Below are positions 1 through 9,180 of a stretch of DNA of 20,916 nucleotides, piece by piece (the stretch's first letter is position 1; each line of letters begins with the position of its first letter). This stretch comes from Chara braunii. Taxonomy: Eukaryota > Streptophyta > Charophyceae > Charales > Characeae. The notes under the pieces were generated by a model. The model saw nothing but the letters and a program-made list of their open reading frames with translations, was not told where the DNA came from and ran no database searches. A program made the translations under genes and the position numbers. The stretch is from contig BFEA01000051.1 in NCBI GenBank assembly GCA_003427395.1, forward strand, positions 2,922,572-2,943,487, written 5' to 3'.

Positions 1-498
1 ATTCCGCCGCGTCCCCGCCCATTCCGTGATTCCCTTACACCCGTACTCGCCCCGCGACCCTATTCTTACCCACCTCCTCTGAGGCCAGCGAGAGTCGACA
101 GCAGCCTCCAGCACCAGAGTGCACAGGAGTCTCCAGCAGCAGAGAAAAGCAGCGGAGCAGTGGCAGAGACACCGAAGAGAGCAGTCCCCTGGGACATCGA
201 CCAGGGGAGAAGGCATGGTGGAAAGCAGTTCGGCTGCAGAAACATAAAACTATGATGAAATTGATTGTTCAGCTGACTAGAGGAGAAGGTCTGTCGCACA
301 AAGTGCTTCGTGCTCCTATACGATGTGGTTATGCTGCCACATTAAACCTCTCTGTACATTTTTTGTTTCTTCATCGCTATGACAAAATGGATTGTTCATC
401 CCCTCAGATTGGAGTAGAGGGCAATCAATGCACTCTGGGACAGGGCAACAGAGTGAAAAGTATTCCTCCTGTTGTAAGGCACACCGGGCGCGATTGTG
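1..498. other. Unassigned intergenic sequence
   Basis: No convincing gene or repeat was recognised here. The short open frames on both strands have no domain signature and low-complexity composition. The first 60 bases are C-rich and bases 85-220 are rich in CAG/GCAG-type words. Confidence 0.5.
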
Positions 499-540
499 TG
501 TAAGGGACGTTGGGCCCGATTCCCGGCAGGTGCAGCTTCT
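499..540 (+). repeat. SINE-like fragment (GGGACG-TTGG-CCC family)
   Basis: The stretch beginning GTAAGGGACGTTGGGCCC and continuing CGGCAGGTG matches the head of the short retroposon seen more completely at 14953-15092, 10641-10768 (minus) and 18649-18838. Only the first ~40 bases are recognisable. The diagnostic CCACCAATAGATGGAGC block and a poly(A) tail are missing, so this is a truncated or diverged copy. Confidence 0.45.
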
Positions 541-589
541 CACATATAAGATCGGAACCATCAAAACAGCGCCGCCTTCACCAGTTGGT

Positions 590-666
590 GCTATGGATAC
601 TATTGGTATTCTATGGAGATCTTGGATACTATGGGTGTTCTGGATGCTCTGGAAACTCTGGATGCA
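590..666 (+). repeat. Degenerate short tandem repeat
   Basis: Words of the type CTATGGATACTATTGG, TTGGATACTATGGG and CTGGATGCTCTGG follow each other at roughly 12-18 base intervals. It looks like an old minisatellite a few units long. No coding role is supported. Confidence 0.4.
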
Positions 667-740
667 TGGGATAGTCCCGGTGCAGCAGATGAAGCTCAAT
701 GAGATAGATAAACCAGCTGAACCAGGTAGCACTTAGGTGC

Positions 741-1480
741 TCAGATAACGTCCCACAGGCTTTCCACCAGGGCCAGCGGAAGGGGGGGAAATGGGTCAGC
801 GAATTCCTGGGGTGATCGTAACGGTTCAATAGGGTCAACCGTTGTCCACTCATGAAACTGCAGCCGATAATCCCTTTCTATCTCTGCCCGTTGCCCCTCT
901 TGCGGCCCTCTCCTCTTCCCGTTGATGCTCCTGTTGATGTTCCTGTCGCTGGACCTGTCGCTGTTCTTGCCCGTCTCCTGCCCAGAGCACCTTTGCCAAC
1001 CAGCCCCCCCGCTTCCCTCCCACCCAGTCCTCGCAGAACCCCGAGAGATGATTCTATCGATATCCCCCCTGGTGTGTGCTTGGTTCAATTTTTCTTTAGC
1101 AGCCCGTCACTGGGCCGTAATCTCATACTGTACTAGTAGCCGTAGTTGCTCCTGACTTCCCCATCCTCCACCCTGACCCCCTCAATTTCCAAAATGCATC
1201 TTCTTTACCCACAGGATGGAGCGCCTACCCAGACAGAACATGTTCTCCTCGAAGGTATTTCCTCAAATCTGGGAGCAGTGTCCCAAAAGTATGGCCCTCC
1301 AGTCCCATAGCCATAATGAGCTGGGTGCTATATGCCGCCAAATCCTGTCCCACCATCGTCATAGCAATACGGCCGCGGGGCACTGTAGGAACATGTGCTC
1401 CACATTCTCGGGGCGCTTTTTGCTGGGATAGCTCTGGAGGCATCTCCGGCACCACGGCAGCCGGGAAATGATGTCCCAGT
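741..1480 (-). pseudogene. LINE ORF2 3' end: zinc-binding domain and C-terminal tail (broken)
   Basis: On the minus strand this encodes the C-terminal part of a non-LTR retrotransposon ORF2. From upstream down it reads PWCRRC, PENVEHMFLQC (a C-x2-C ... H-x4-C zinc-binding motif of the zf-RVT type), RWWDRIW, WDWRAILLGHC, then FCLGRRSILWV and VEDGEV. It ends with RGDIDRIISRG and a tail containing ERDYRLQFHEWTTVDP and DPFPPLPLALVESLWDVI before the stop at 741-743. A TGA replaces a Trp codon just before RWWDRIW, and at least one frameshift lies near 1260. The same modules recur at 13905-14710, 15143-16570 and, for the last part, 3588-3770. The copy is 5' truncated and its upstream edge abuts the minisatellite at about 1480-1497. 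Confidence 0.75.
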
Positions 1481-1496
1481 GCAGCAACAGTGCAAT

Positions 1497-2325
1497 GTCT
1501 GGTTCTGGAGACGGGGCCCTGGTTTGGAAAAGGGTCCGCTGGTCTGGAAACAGTGCCCTGGTTTGGAAAAGAGTCTGCGCTGGTCTGGAAACACTGGCCC
1601 TGGTTTGGAATCTCTGGTGCCCTGGTTTTGAAAAGAGTCTGCGCTGGGCTGAAAACACTTGCCCCGGTTTGGAATCTCTGGTGCCCTGGTTTGGAACTTC
1701 GATTATCCTGCTTTGGGACTTGGCGCCCTGGTTTGGAAAAAGGTCCGCTGGTCTGGAAACAGTGCCCTGGGGTTTGGAAAAGAGTCTGCGCTGGTCTGGA
1801 AACACTTGCCTTGGTTTGGAATGCCTGGTGCCCTGGTTTGGAGCTTTGATTATCCTGGGTTGGGACTTGGTGCCCTGGTTTGGAAAAGGGTCCGCTGGTC
1901 TGGAAACAGTGTCCTGGGGTTTGGAAAAGAGTCTGGCAGTGCGCTGGTCTGGAAACACTTGCCCTGGTTTGGAATCTCTGTTGCCCTTGTTTGGAACTTC
2001 TGCTACCATGGTTTGGGACTTAGTCCTGGTTTGGAAAAGGGTCTGCTGGTCTTGGAAACAGTGCCCTGGTTTGGAAAAGAGTCTTAGCTGGTGTCACAGT
2101 GGCAACATTTGCCCTGGTTTGGAATGTCTGGTGCCCTGGTTTGGAATCTTTGGTGCCCTGGTTTGGAACTTCCGGTACCCTGGTGTGGGACTTAGTCCTG
2201 GTTTGGAAAAGGGTCCGCTGGTCTTGGAAACAGTGCCCTGGTTTGGAAAAGAGTCTGAGCTGGTGTCACAGTGGAAACACTTGCCCTGATTTGGAATGTC
2301 TGGTGCCCTGGTTTGGTACTCTTTC
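1497..2325 (+). repeat. GGTTTGGAA minisatellite with higher-order structure
   Basis: About 830 bases are built from variants of GCCCTGGTTTGGAA, GGTCTGGAAACA and AAAGAGTCTG units. A higher-order period is visible from the recurring word GGTCCGCTGGTCTGGAAAC (or close variants) near 1533, 1742, 1889, 2040 and 2212, giving unit lengths of 209, 147, 151 and 172. Because stop triplets are rare in the unit, several frames on both strands stay open for 100-270 codons. The longest is 1468-2289 on plus. They have no recognisable domain, and I take them as by-products of the repeat rather than genes. Confidence 0.85.
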
Positions 2326-2424
2326 TCTTTCCCTTCTGATCAATATACGGTGTGTGTTGCATCAAATTTGCATTCAGTTTACGGGCATCGTCTTTTCAAA
2401 GAAGACCGAGAGTAAATCAGTTGT

Positions 2425-3320
2425 ATGTCTGACGAGTTGGCGCTAACTTTGTTGGAAGCGGATCGTGTGCACACACGTATACGACCGACCGCGAAAAGGC
2501 AGTCATCACATATACGCATGTCTGCATGATCCGTCTCCAATCGGATCGCCCTTTGCACGCCCGGATGAATGAATTGAGTCTTTTTCGCGAGATATGGACA
2601 TCGGCATTCCCTTCTGGGTCACTGACCGCGACTGTCTGAGGGACCTCGAGTACCGAGAATACTGGGAAAACGAACAACTCTTTCGCAGATCGAACATAAG
2701 GCTTCCAGCCTATCCCTGCCAAACTGAAAACAATCGGTTGTGTGCATGAGACTTCCAAAGGGCCATAGGGCAAAACCCTCAAATCCCAGATTACCTTGAC
2801 ATCCGTAACCACCAGTATTACGTGACACCGGGATCCGTCGGCTTCGCCATCGAAACTAACTTCCCTCCATTCTTTCTCCCTTATCACAATCTAACGGTCG
2901 TCCCTTGGGATGCGATAGCCCCTACTAGCCCCGGAGGCCGTGCTTTGAGTGCCAGCAGTAATACACGTATCGGGCCGCGGGATTTATCAGACGAACCCGT
3001 TCCGAAGTTGAGCGCCGAGAACACAGTCTCCGGCTGTAGCCGTCCACGTCAGATTCTGAGATCTGCGAGACCCGTCGACGACAAGTGTTTACACAGAGAG
3101 ACACCCACTGTGTTCCCTCCGTACACAGAGTATGAACCCGCCCCAAGAGACGAGGCGGGCGAAACTAGCCGCCAGGCTCTGAGAAGGGTAGAACAGAAAA
3201 TCTAGTCCTTCGCCGAACTGCTTGCACTTCTATCTTTGAAACTTGACACCGGAGATCTCAGTTCCGACCTAGGACTCCACCCCACTTCCCAAAAATCCTT
3301 GCAACACCCCTTCTGCGCGC
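2425..3320 (+). pseudogene. Degenerate coding-like region, unidentified
   Basis: One plus frame reads as plausible protein for about 250 codons. It includes DMDIGIPFWVTDRDCLRD, EYREYWENEQLFRRSN, a proline-rich middle (FPPFFLPYHNLTVVPWD) and a charged end (ETSRQALRRVEQKI). It is interrupted by TGA near 2570 and 2747 and TAG at 3203-3205. After the last stop it continues as SFAELLALLSLKLDTGDLSSD. A separate ATG frame at 2425-2529 (MSDELALTLLEAD) may be its shifted start. The minus strand is open in the same codon register for 156 codons (2417-2887), without stops, and is an alternative reading. CpG content is higher than in neighbours. I do not recognise the family. It could be a decayed host gene, a transposon gene or an integrated viral gene. 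Confidence 0.35.
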
Positions 3321-3397
3321 TTCTGAGCCTTTTCCCACTCCGAAACAGGAAGTCGCGCTGGGTGTGAGGGGTGTCATAGTCTGTAGAGACCAATTGG

Positions 3398-3571
3398 AGG
3401 AAAAAAGAAAGAACGAAAAGAAAAGGGGAGAAGAAGAAAAAAAAAAAAACAAACAATCAGAAAAAAGGGGGAAGAAGAAAAAAGAAAAAAAAAAAGAAAA
3501 AAAAAGGAAAAAAAGAAAGAAAAAATAAAGAAAGGAAAAAGAAAAAGAAAGAAAGAAAGGGAAAAAAAAAC
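3398..3571 (+). repeat. Polypurine (A/G) tract
   Basis: About 170 bases are almost entirely A and G, with runs such as GAAAGAAAGAAAGGG and only a few pyrimidine interruptions near 3450. It lies just left of a minus-strand LINE tail. In that orientation it is a polypyrimidine stretch, so it is not that element's poly(A) tail. Confidence 0.85.
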
Positions 3572-3587
3572 CTTGGTCTCTCATCGG

Positions 3588-3770
3588 CTAGACCCCTTCT
3601 TGTAGGATCTTCACTATTGACAGCGGGTGAGGAGGGCAGGGGTCCCCAAAGTCTTGTGCCGGTATGAGTGCGGACCTTGGGTCAATGGTCGTCCAATCTC
3701 GAAACTGCAGCCTGTAGTCCCGCTTCATCTCCATGTGAGGATCTTCTTCCTCAGTCGTGAGATGTTCCAT
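3588..3770 (-). pseudogene. LINE ORF2 C-terminal tail fragment
   Basis: On the minus strand a 60-codon frame contains KRDYRLQFRDWTTIDP, followed by AQDFGDPCPPHPLSIVKIL. It is clearly the same module as ERDYRLQFHEWTTVDP ... DPFPPLPLALVE in the LINE tail at 741-1088, and as RRDYWIFFKDWTTVG at 14449-14709. Nothing upstream of this module, such as the zinc-binding domain, is present nearby, so this is a short 3' remnant. Sequence of the same strand continues into pyrimidine-rich DNA. Confidence 0.6.
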
Positions 3771-3843
3771 CTGTTCGTCTTCCTAGCATGTCGCCTTGGC
3801 TATCCAGCCCCCCCTTATTCCTCCTACCGTCTTCACCTGAAAA

Positions 3844-3912
3844 CAACGCCCGGGCGTTGTATACGAATATAACGCCCGGGCGTTATATTCGTTTATAACG
3901 CCCGGGAGTTAT
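3844..3912. repeat. Palindromic 26-bp tandem repeat, cluster 1
   Basis: Three copies of the core AACGCCCGGGCGTT, the last with one mismatch, have centres at 3851/3852, 3877/3878 and 3903/3904. That is exactly 26 bases apart. The middle copy extends to a perfect 30-base palindrome (3863-3892) with arms ACGAATATAACGCCC. The GC core sits between AT-rich arms. Confidence 0.85.
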
Positions 3913-4310
3913 ACTTAGTAAATTGGTGGCAACCTCGGTGGGGGCAAAAATTCAAAAAATTCTGTAAAAAAAAATATGTTGTCCAGAATTGCAATACGAC
4001 CATCTTTTGGCTGAGGGTATGAATCAAAGTACCCACTGGTATATATGCTAATTGTACACAATTTCCCAAAGCTTGCTCCAGAGATAAGCGATTGATTACA
4101 TAATTGAGCAAAGAAGGAAAGAAAACTTCACTACAGAATTCCTTATAAAATCGGGGGAAAACAAAAATAAAAACAAAAATGAAACCGAAATATGCCCCTT
4201 GGAAGTGAAAACCCCTTTCAACCCCCTTTAAAACCCATATATACCCCCCTCCCCGCCCTTTCAAACCCATGTATACTACCTCTACAAGGCACTCTGCCCA
4301 TGGAACATTC
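3913..4310. other. AT-rich block between palindrome clusters
   Basis: About 400 bases of A-rich sequence lie between the two palindrome clusters. The minus strand is open for 139 codons (3893-4312), but its composition (Phe/Val/Gly-rich, repeated GYIWVLKG-like phrases from polypurine DNA) gives no domain. It may be the body of a mobile element whose ends carry the palindromes. Confidence 0.35.
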
Positions 4311-4373
4311 AAATATAACGCCTGAGCATTCTATTCGAATATAACGTCCGGGCGTTATATTTGAAGGGGCGTT
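4311..4373. repeat. Palindromic 26-bp tandem repeat, cluster 2
   Basis: Two diverged units of the same repeat are centred at 4323/4324 and 4349/4350, again 26 bases apart. The first reads ATAACGCCTGAGCATTCTAT and the second ATATAACGTCCGGGCGTTAT. A partial third unit (GGGGCGTTCTATTTA) follows. Confidence 0.7.
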
Positions 4374-4384
4374 CTATTTAAGAA

Positions 4385-4701
4385 AACGAGAGTAAAAACG
4401 AAAATCTGATATTTTTAGGATAAGTTGAATATCTCTACTGGGTAGAATTTCGTCGTATTCCAGTCGAAATCCAGACCGCATTCGTATACGATTTTGGATT
4501 GTTGTATGACGTTGTCGCGTTCATAGACCCCCTCCCCTCCTTCGTAGCCAAGAGGGACAACTACCTGATGCTGGCGCCGGATTCCCCCACGGCCAACCTT
4601 TCCCCCTCGATGATGTGATTCCATACCAGATAGGAGGAAAAGAGTATATGATTCACACAACACATAAATTAAGGTTGTGGTGCCACAAGTGCAGGGCTTA
4701 T
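4385..4701. other. Unassigned sequence upstream of the MITE
   Basis: No gene or repeat recognised. An 82-codon minus frame (4415-4663) has no recognisable motif. The last four bases, TTAT at 4698-4701, are the left target-site copy of the adjacent inverted-repeat element. Confidence 0.4.
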
Positions 4702-4938
4702 AACAGCGATTTCGTTAAAACGGACATTTTATATTTTTTGAACGAAATTGAAACCTGCTTATTTGGCCCATAAGATATCACCATTTATCTCTTGAGGGTC
4801 CATTCGGACTCAACTGAAGTTCATGTACATCCAAGGGGGACCCCAAGGAGCTAAAAATGTGGCGTTTCCAGGGTTAAATAAGTGAAATTCAATTTCGTTC
4901 AAAAAATATAAAATGTCCGTTTTAAAGAAATCGCTGTT
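4702..4938. mobile_element. MITE-like element with 51-nt terminal inverted repeats
   Basis: The left arm 4702-4752, starting AACAGCGATTTCGTTAAAAC, is the reverse complement of the right arm 4888-4938 with a single visible mismatch. The element is flanked on both sides by TTAT (4698-4701 and 4939-4942), which fits a 4-bp target-site duplication. The 135-base interior has no coding capacity. Size, long inverted repeats and lack of genes fit a non-autonomous DNA transposon. The superfamily cannot be assigned from the termini. High arm identity suggests recent insertion relative to the decayed LINE beside it. Confidence 0.8.
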
Positions 4939-4942
4939 TTAT

Positions 4943-6746
4943 GGTCACCTGAGTACTGAGTACGTCTGCCCACTCCATCTGCAAAAAAGGACTCCGACAA
5001 CGGGAAGACTGTTGAGAGATCCGGTCAAGGTGACCCGTTGGAGGACAGTGGACCCGGGCCATGAAGGATGGGTCTACATTGAGGATCGCGCGAAGGATGG
5101 CTCCCTGACTCGGTGGAAATGGGAAAGAAATGGGGAGCCAGACTGGGGGACGCGTCCCTCGAACACATGGACCTCCCCGACTCCGGTGGAGGAGAAGGTG
5201 CAACAAACACAGGTGAGCCCCCTGCAAGGAAGCTTGGAAAATTCAGGCTGGAAGACAGTGGGCAAGAAATGAGGAAAGGGAGGGAAAGAGGTCTGGGTTC
5301 AGAAACAACAGGTAGCATCCGGTCAGCTGCAAGGGGTCAATGAAGATTCCCGCGCCACCCCGGGTCCGGGGGCAGAGCAATATATTCAGAAAGAAGGAAG
5401 TGCAGAGGACCTCCCCAGAGACCCTCCACCGGAGCAGAGAAAACAGCTCGAAGGGGGAATGAGTACACAAGGGGGAGAACTGGTATCACTAGTGGAGGAA
5501 ATGCACATCCCCTCTACATGGGTAGGACAGATGGAAGTGGAAGGGCGGCGGGAGCAACAGACGGACCGTGTAGAACAGATGAAAGTAGAAGGGTGGCGGG
5601 AGCAATTGATGGAGGACGGGGGAACGAAGGTGGAGGTGGGGTTGCTAAGGGAGGAGCCGGAACGATCCAGGGCAACAACAAAAATCGACCCCTTCCAGGC
5701 AGCGCTCAACTCAGAACCAATGGATGTTGACCCTCTTCCAGTCAACGCCGGTAAGGCGCCGGAGGTTCTGGTCCCGGAGGGCGTTCCGGGGGACGAAGAG
5801 GAAGGGGGCACCGCCACAGAACCTACCCATGGAACAAAAACTCGTTGCCATTGCAGATTGGGTGATGGGGAACTTGAAAGCAAAATATGGTCCCCTTACC
5901 GATGACATTTGGGACAAGACATATCTAGAACTGTTCCCCATGCTAGACATGAGTGCCTCGCTAAAAAAAGTGCTGGAAAATGGTCTGCCATCGGGAGCGA
6001 AGGGGCTTGAAGCTTGGCACAGACTGACCACAATGGTGTTCGCACACTTTCGACCGCCACAGGCAACAACAACAAAAAAGGGAGTGCACGACATGACAGA
6101 GAATGAGCATGCCAGGAGGACTCAAGACCCCCCCGTCCTGCACCATTCAACCCCGCCACCAGACCCGGACCCCCTCGACCAGGAGGAGATTGCCCCACTG
6201 GATCTGATACGAAAGAGAAAACTAAGGCATCTGATTGCGATGGGTCGGGACTCTGGTCCCCGGTCGCAAGCAGCTACGTTGCTCATCCCAGTTCGGAAGC
6301 GAAATGGGAAATGGGAGGTGGGATTGTCTCCAGTGGAGGATGGTAGACAAGGGGGTTTCACGATACAAGGCTGGTCATCGTTCTGGGCGGACCCAAAAAA
6401 TAGTCAGACCGACGGAGCGGTCGGAATTCTGCTGATGCAGCTGGAAGCCTACATTGCAGAAAACTTACCGCCAGGGGCGCAGGCCGTAGCTTCGATTACG
6501 ACCGGACCTAACAAAATGGCACAAAGAGATGCCTATATACGGTTTGACCCAACCAAGGAGCCAGGGCTGAGAAGGTTCACTCATGCCCAACTATTGAACC
6601 TGCAGACATTTAGGATATGTCACAACACTACCTGGACCAAACAAGACGCCCATAAATGCTTGCTTGCCCTCCTTCGGCTGGACTCCTTGGGGGAACAACG
6701 GACTGGGATTGAGACCAACTGCCATGGTCCTGCCTGTAGGCTGTAG
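4943..6746 (+). pseudogene. LINE ORF1-like protein, broken by one stop and one frameshift
   Basis: One frame runs from the MITE edge through GRLLRDPVKVTRW, DGSLTRWKWERNGEPDW and a Glu-rich segment to about 5820. It is interrupted only by TGA at 5270-5272. Reading then passes to another frame around 5724-5820 and continues to the TAG at 6744-6746, with KLVAIADWVMGNLKAKYGPL, RKRKLRHLIAMGRDSG and DPTKEPGLRRFTHAQLL. The total is about 580 codons. The position directly before an endonuclease/reverse-transcriptase ORF2 is the argument for ORF1. I see neither a CCHC zinc knuckle nor a clear coiled coil, so the RNA-binding role usual for ORF1 proteins is inferred from position only. The real start is lost or lies at the MITE insertion point. 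A possibly related piece lies at 19273-19569. Confidence 0.6.
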
Positions 6747-6879
6747 TTACAAGAATTCACATGGTGACGACAATATGAACAACATGAACAATGCAAGTAA
6801 GTTGGACCCGGTCAGAGCAGTATATGGGCACAATCGCATCTGGAACCAATGCAGGAGAGCAGTAGACCTGGATCTGCGG

Positions 6880-7630
6880 TCTCTGAATGTGAATGGTCTG
6901 GCCTCATGCAAAATTGAGAAACAAAATGCAATCTGGGATTTAATGAGAGGGGTGGGAGCTAGAAATTGGCCAGATATAGTGTACGTCCAGGAAACACACT
7001 TGATGGACAACCCAGAGCATAACCGCACCCACAAAATGATATGGCCATACAAAGCCTTAAGGGCTCATGCCCCGAGACCAGGTAGTGCAGGGGTGGCCAT
7101 CTGGATCCCCCCCCGAATCCCGGGCGGACCCGGTACACCGGGTGGTCGATCAGGAGGAGGGTCGATGGGTGTCTATCCTAGTAATGTTGGAAATCGAAAT
7201 TCTATGCATAGTGTGCCTACGCCCCTAATATGGTGAGCGAGAGGAGAACCTTCTTCGATAATCTTAAGACGCAAATCCCGGATGGGGTGTCGGTCATCAT
7301 AGCAGGAGATTGCAATGCAGCCCCGGATCGGTGGATGGACAGATGGCGGACGCCCTCCCCCGCCCCAACGTACGTAGAAGAGGACGAACAAATAATTAAT
7401 GAGCCGTGTCTCTCACTAAAAGTATTCGACTTCTTTCGGAAATTAAATCCAGATACAAGGTTCTATTCATGCCTGCGAAAGACTGGAACCGAGAGCCAGA
7501 CGCGATCCCGGATCGACTTAATCCTGATCTCAGAAGACATGGAAAGCGCGCTGCTCCTAGCAACAGTCTTGCCCGCTAGCCCATATCCGGGCATTGATCA
7601 TAAAATGTGCACGGTCATTTTGTCTTTCCT
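6880..7630 (+). other. AP endonuclease-like domain within ORF2
   Basis: Recognisable exonuclease-endonuclease-phosphatase motifs in order: LRSLNVNGL (N-terminal Asn motif), DIVYVQETHL (catalytic Glu), GVAIWIPP, DQEEGRWVSI, YAPNMVSERR, IIAGDCNAAPD (GDxN motif), SRIDLILIS and GIDHKMC (the C-terminal Asp-His pair). The middle motifs need two frame changes, one after the C run at 7108-7114 and one near 7220. All expected catalytic residues are still visible, so decay is by indels rather than active-site loss. Confidence 0.8.
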
Positions 7631-8344
7631 TAAGAAACCCGACCAAGGACCGGGTTTCTACAAACTCAATACAACTATCTTAAAACAAAAACTCTTTCAA
7701 AGTTATATTAAGGATTGTTGGACATTTAGGCACACGCAAAAGCAAAACATTTAACAGGAAATTTACTGGTTTAACAACAACCTATTCTATCTGGGTAAAA
7801 AATGCCAAGAATATTTCAAAACACTAGCAGCTAAAAAGCACCAACAGGAGATGAAAATCCATAAAAAATTGCAATAACTGGAGTAACAAGATCCATCCAA
7901 CAACCCGCACAACGACCACCATATACAACCAGAAGAGGAGTCCGAGGCACAGAGGCTGCAACAACAACTCCAGTCCTTTGCCACACAAAGGTGAAAGAGT
8001 ATACACATAAGAGGAAGACTTACGAAATTCTAAACAGAAGGGAGAATGGATAAAAAATTCTTTAGTATACCCCGATTCCGTTCATGCAGAACAATAATAG
8101 AACCACTATATAACCCGCGGTCTGGACACCGGGACATTGTCACCTCCTCCCCCCACTGTACGCAGATAGCCAGATCCTTTTTCAAATATTTGTTCACCTC
8201 AAGGTGTGCCCAGCGGGAGAAGAACGCCAGGGAGAAGGAAATAAAGGAGTTAAACTTTCTGAAACCATTGGGGAAGACCCTGACGAGCCAGCAGAGAACA
8301 GATCTAGATCGCCCCCTGTCCAAGGAGGAAATTTGGACGACGAT

Positions 8345-9180
8345 GATGTAGATGGACGAAGAGAAGACGCCGGGTATAGATGGGTTTCCTAAAGAATTTT
8401 GAGAGGCTATCTGGGCCCTGATGGCCCTGGACCTTATGAATTTCTATCATTAGGTGTGGGAAACAGGACGGATGGGGGAGTTGGTAGGATAAAGCGTTTT
8501 GACCTTGTTACACAAAAAAGAGGACAATATGGACATCAAGAATTGCCACCCGATAACCTTGCTTACAATCGTTTACAAAATGCTTGCAAAAACTCAAGCA
8601 AACCGTCTAATCCCGGTCTTGGATGACATTATTCACCCGACGTAGACCGGGTTTGTCAAAGAACGCAGGATCCAGGATAATATCCTAATAGTCAATGAGC
8701 TTCTTAAACTAACAAAGCAAGACAAGCGCAATGCGGCCATAGTCTTCATCGACTTCGAAAAAACGTATCACCATGTGGACTGTTTTTTTTTGGACAAATG
8801 TATGAAGAAAATGAACATCGGACCAGACTTCCCGCGCTGGACTGGTATACTCCATAAAAATGCTGCAACAAGTGTCCAGGTTAATGGTAGGATTGCACCA
8901 GCCTTCCCGCTGCAACGGTCAGTTCGCCAAAGGGACCCTTTGGCCACTCTCCTCTTTATAATAGTAATGGAGGCGCTGGCAGCAAACCTTCGCGCTAACA
9001 AAGACATGAAGAGGTTGCAGATCTCGAACATCCTGGACGACGCGATCCCCGTTTGCTCGTTGTTTGCGGATGACCTTACCCTAATGATCAACGCCACTGC
9101 AACGAACATGGAAGAAATCACGCTGCTCTTCGACCGATTTACAATGGTCTCAGACATGACCGTCAATTGCGGAAGCAAAA
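8345..9180 (+). other. Reverse transcriptase domain within ORF2
   Basis: Motifs in order: EEKTPGIDGFPKEF, LLHKKEDNMDIKNCHPITLL, YKMLAKTQANRL, GFVKERRIQDNIL, AIVFIDFEKTYHHVD (motif A Asp), QRSVRQRDPLATLLF (motif B) and SLFADDLTLMI (motif C Asp pair). The usual GxP-type motif B glycine is Arg here (RQRDP instead of RQGDP), which is a likely inactivating change. Stops interrupt the region before 8700. The layout is that of L1-like elements rather than LTR retroelements, since no protease, integrase or RNase H is seen. Confidence 0.85.

Noticed and set aside
1468-2289. 273-codon plus-strand frame as a Trp/Gly-rich protein gene
   Set aside because: It lies wholly in the minisatellite, is matched by open frames in other phases and on minus, and has no domain or start context.
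1497-2325. CRISPR-like array
   Set aside because: Units are tandem and related to each other without unique spacers, and the context is eukaryotic.
3893-4312. 139-codon minus frame as a gene
   Set aside because: It begins and ends in the palindrome clusters and its composition reflects A/G-rich DNA. No motif is seen.
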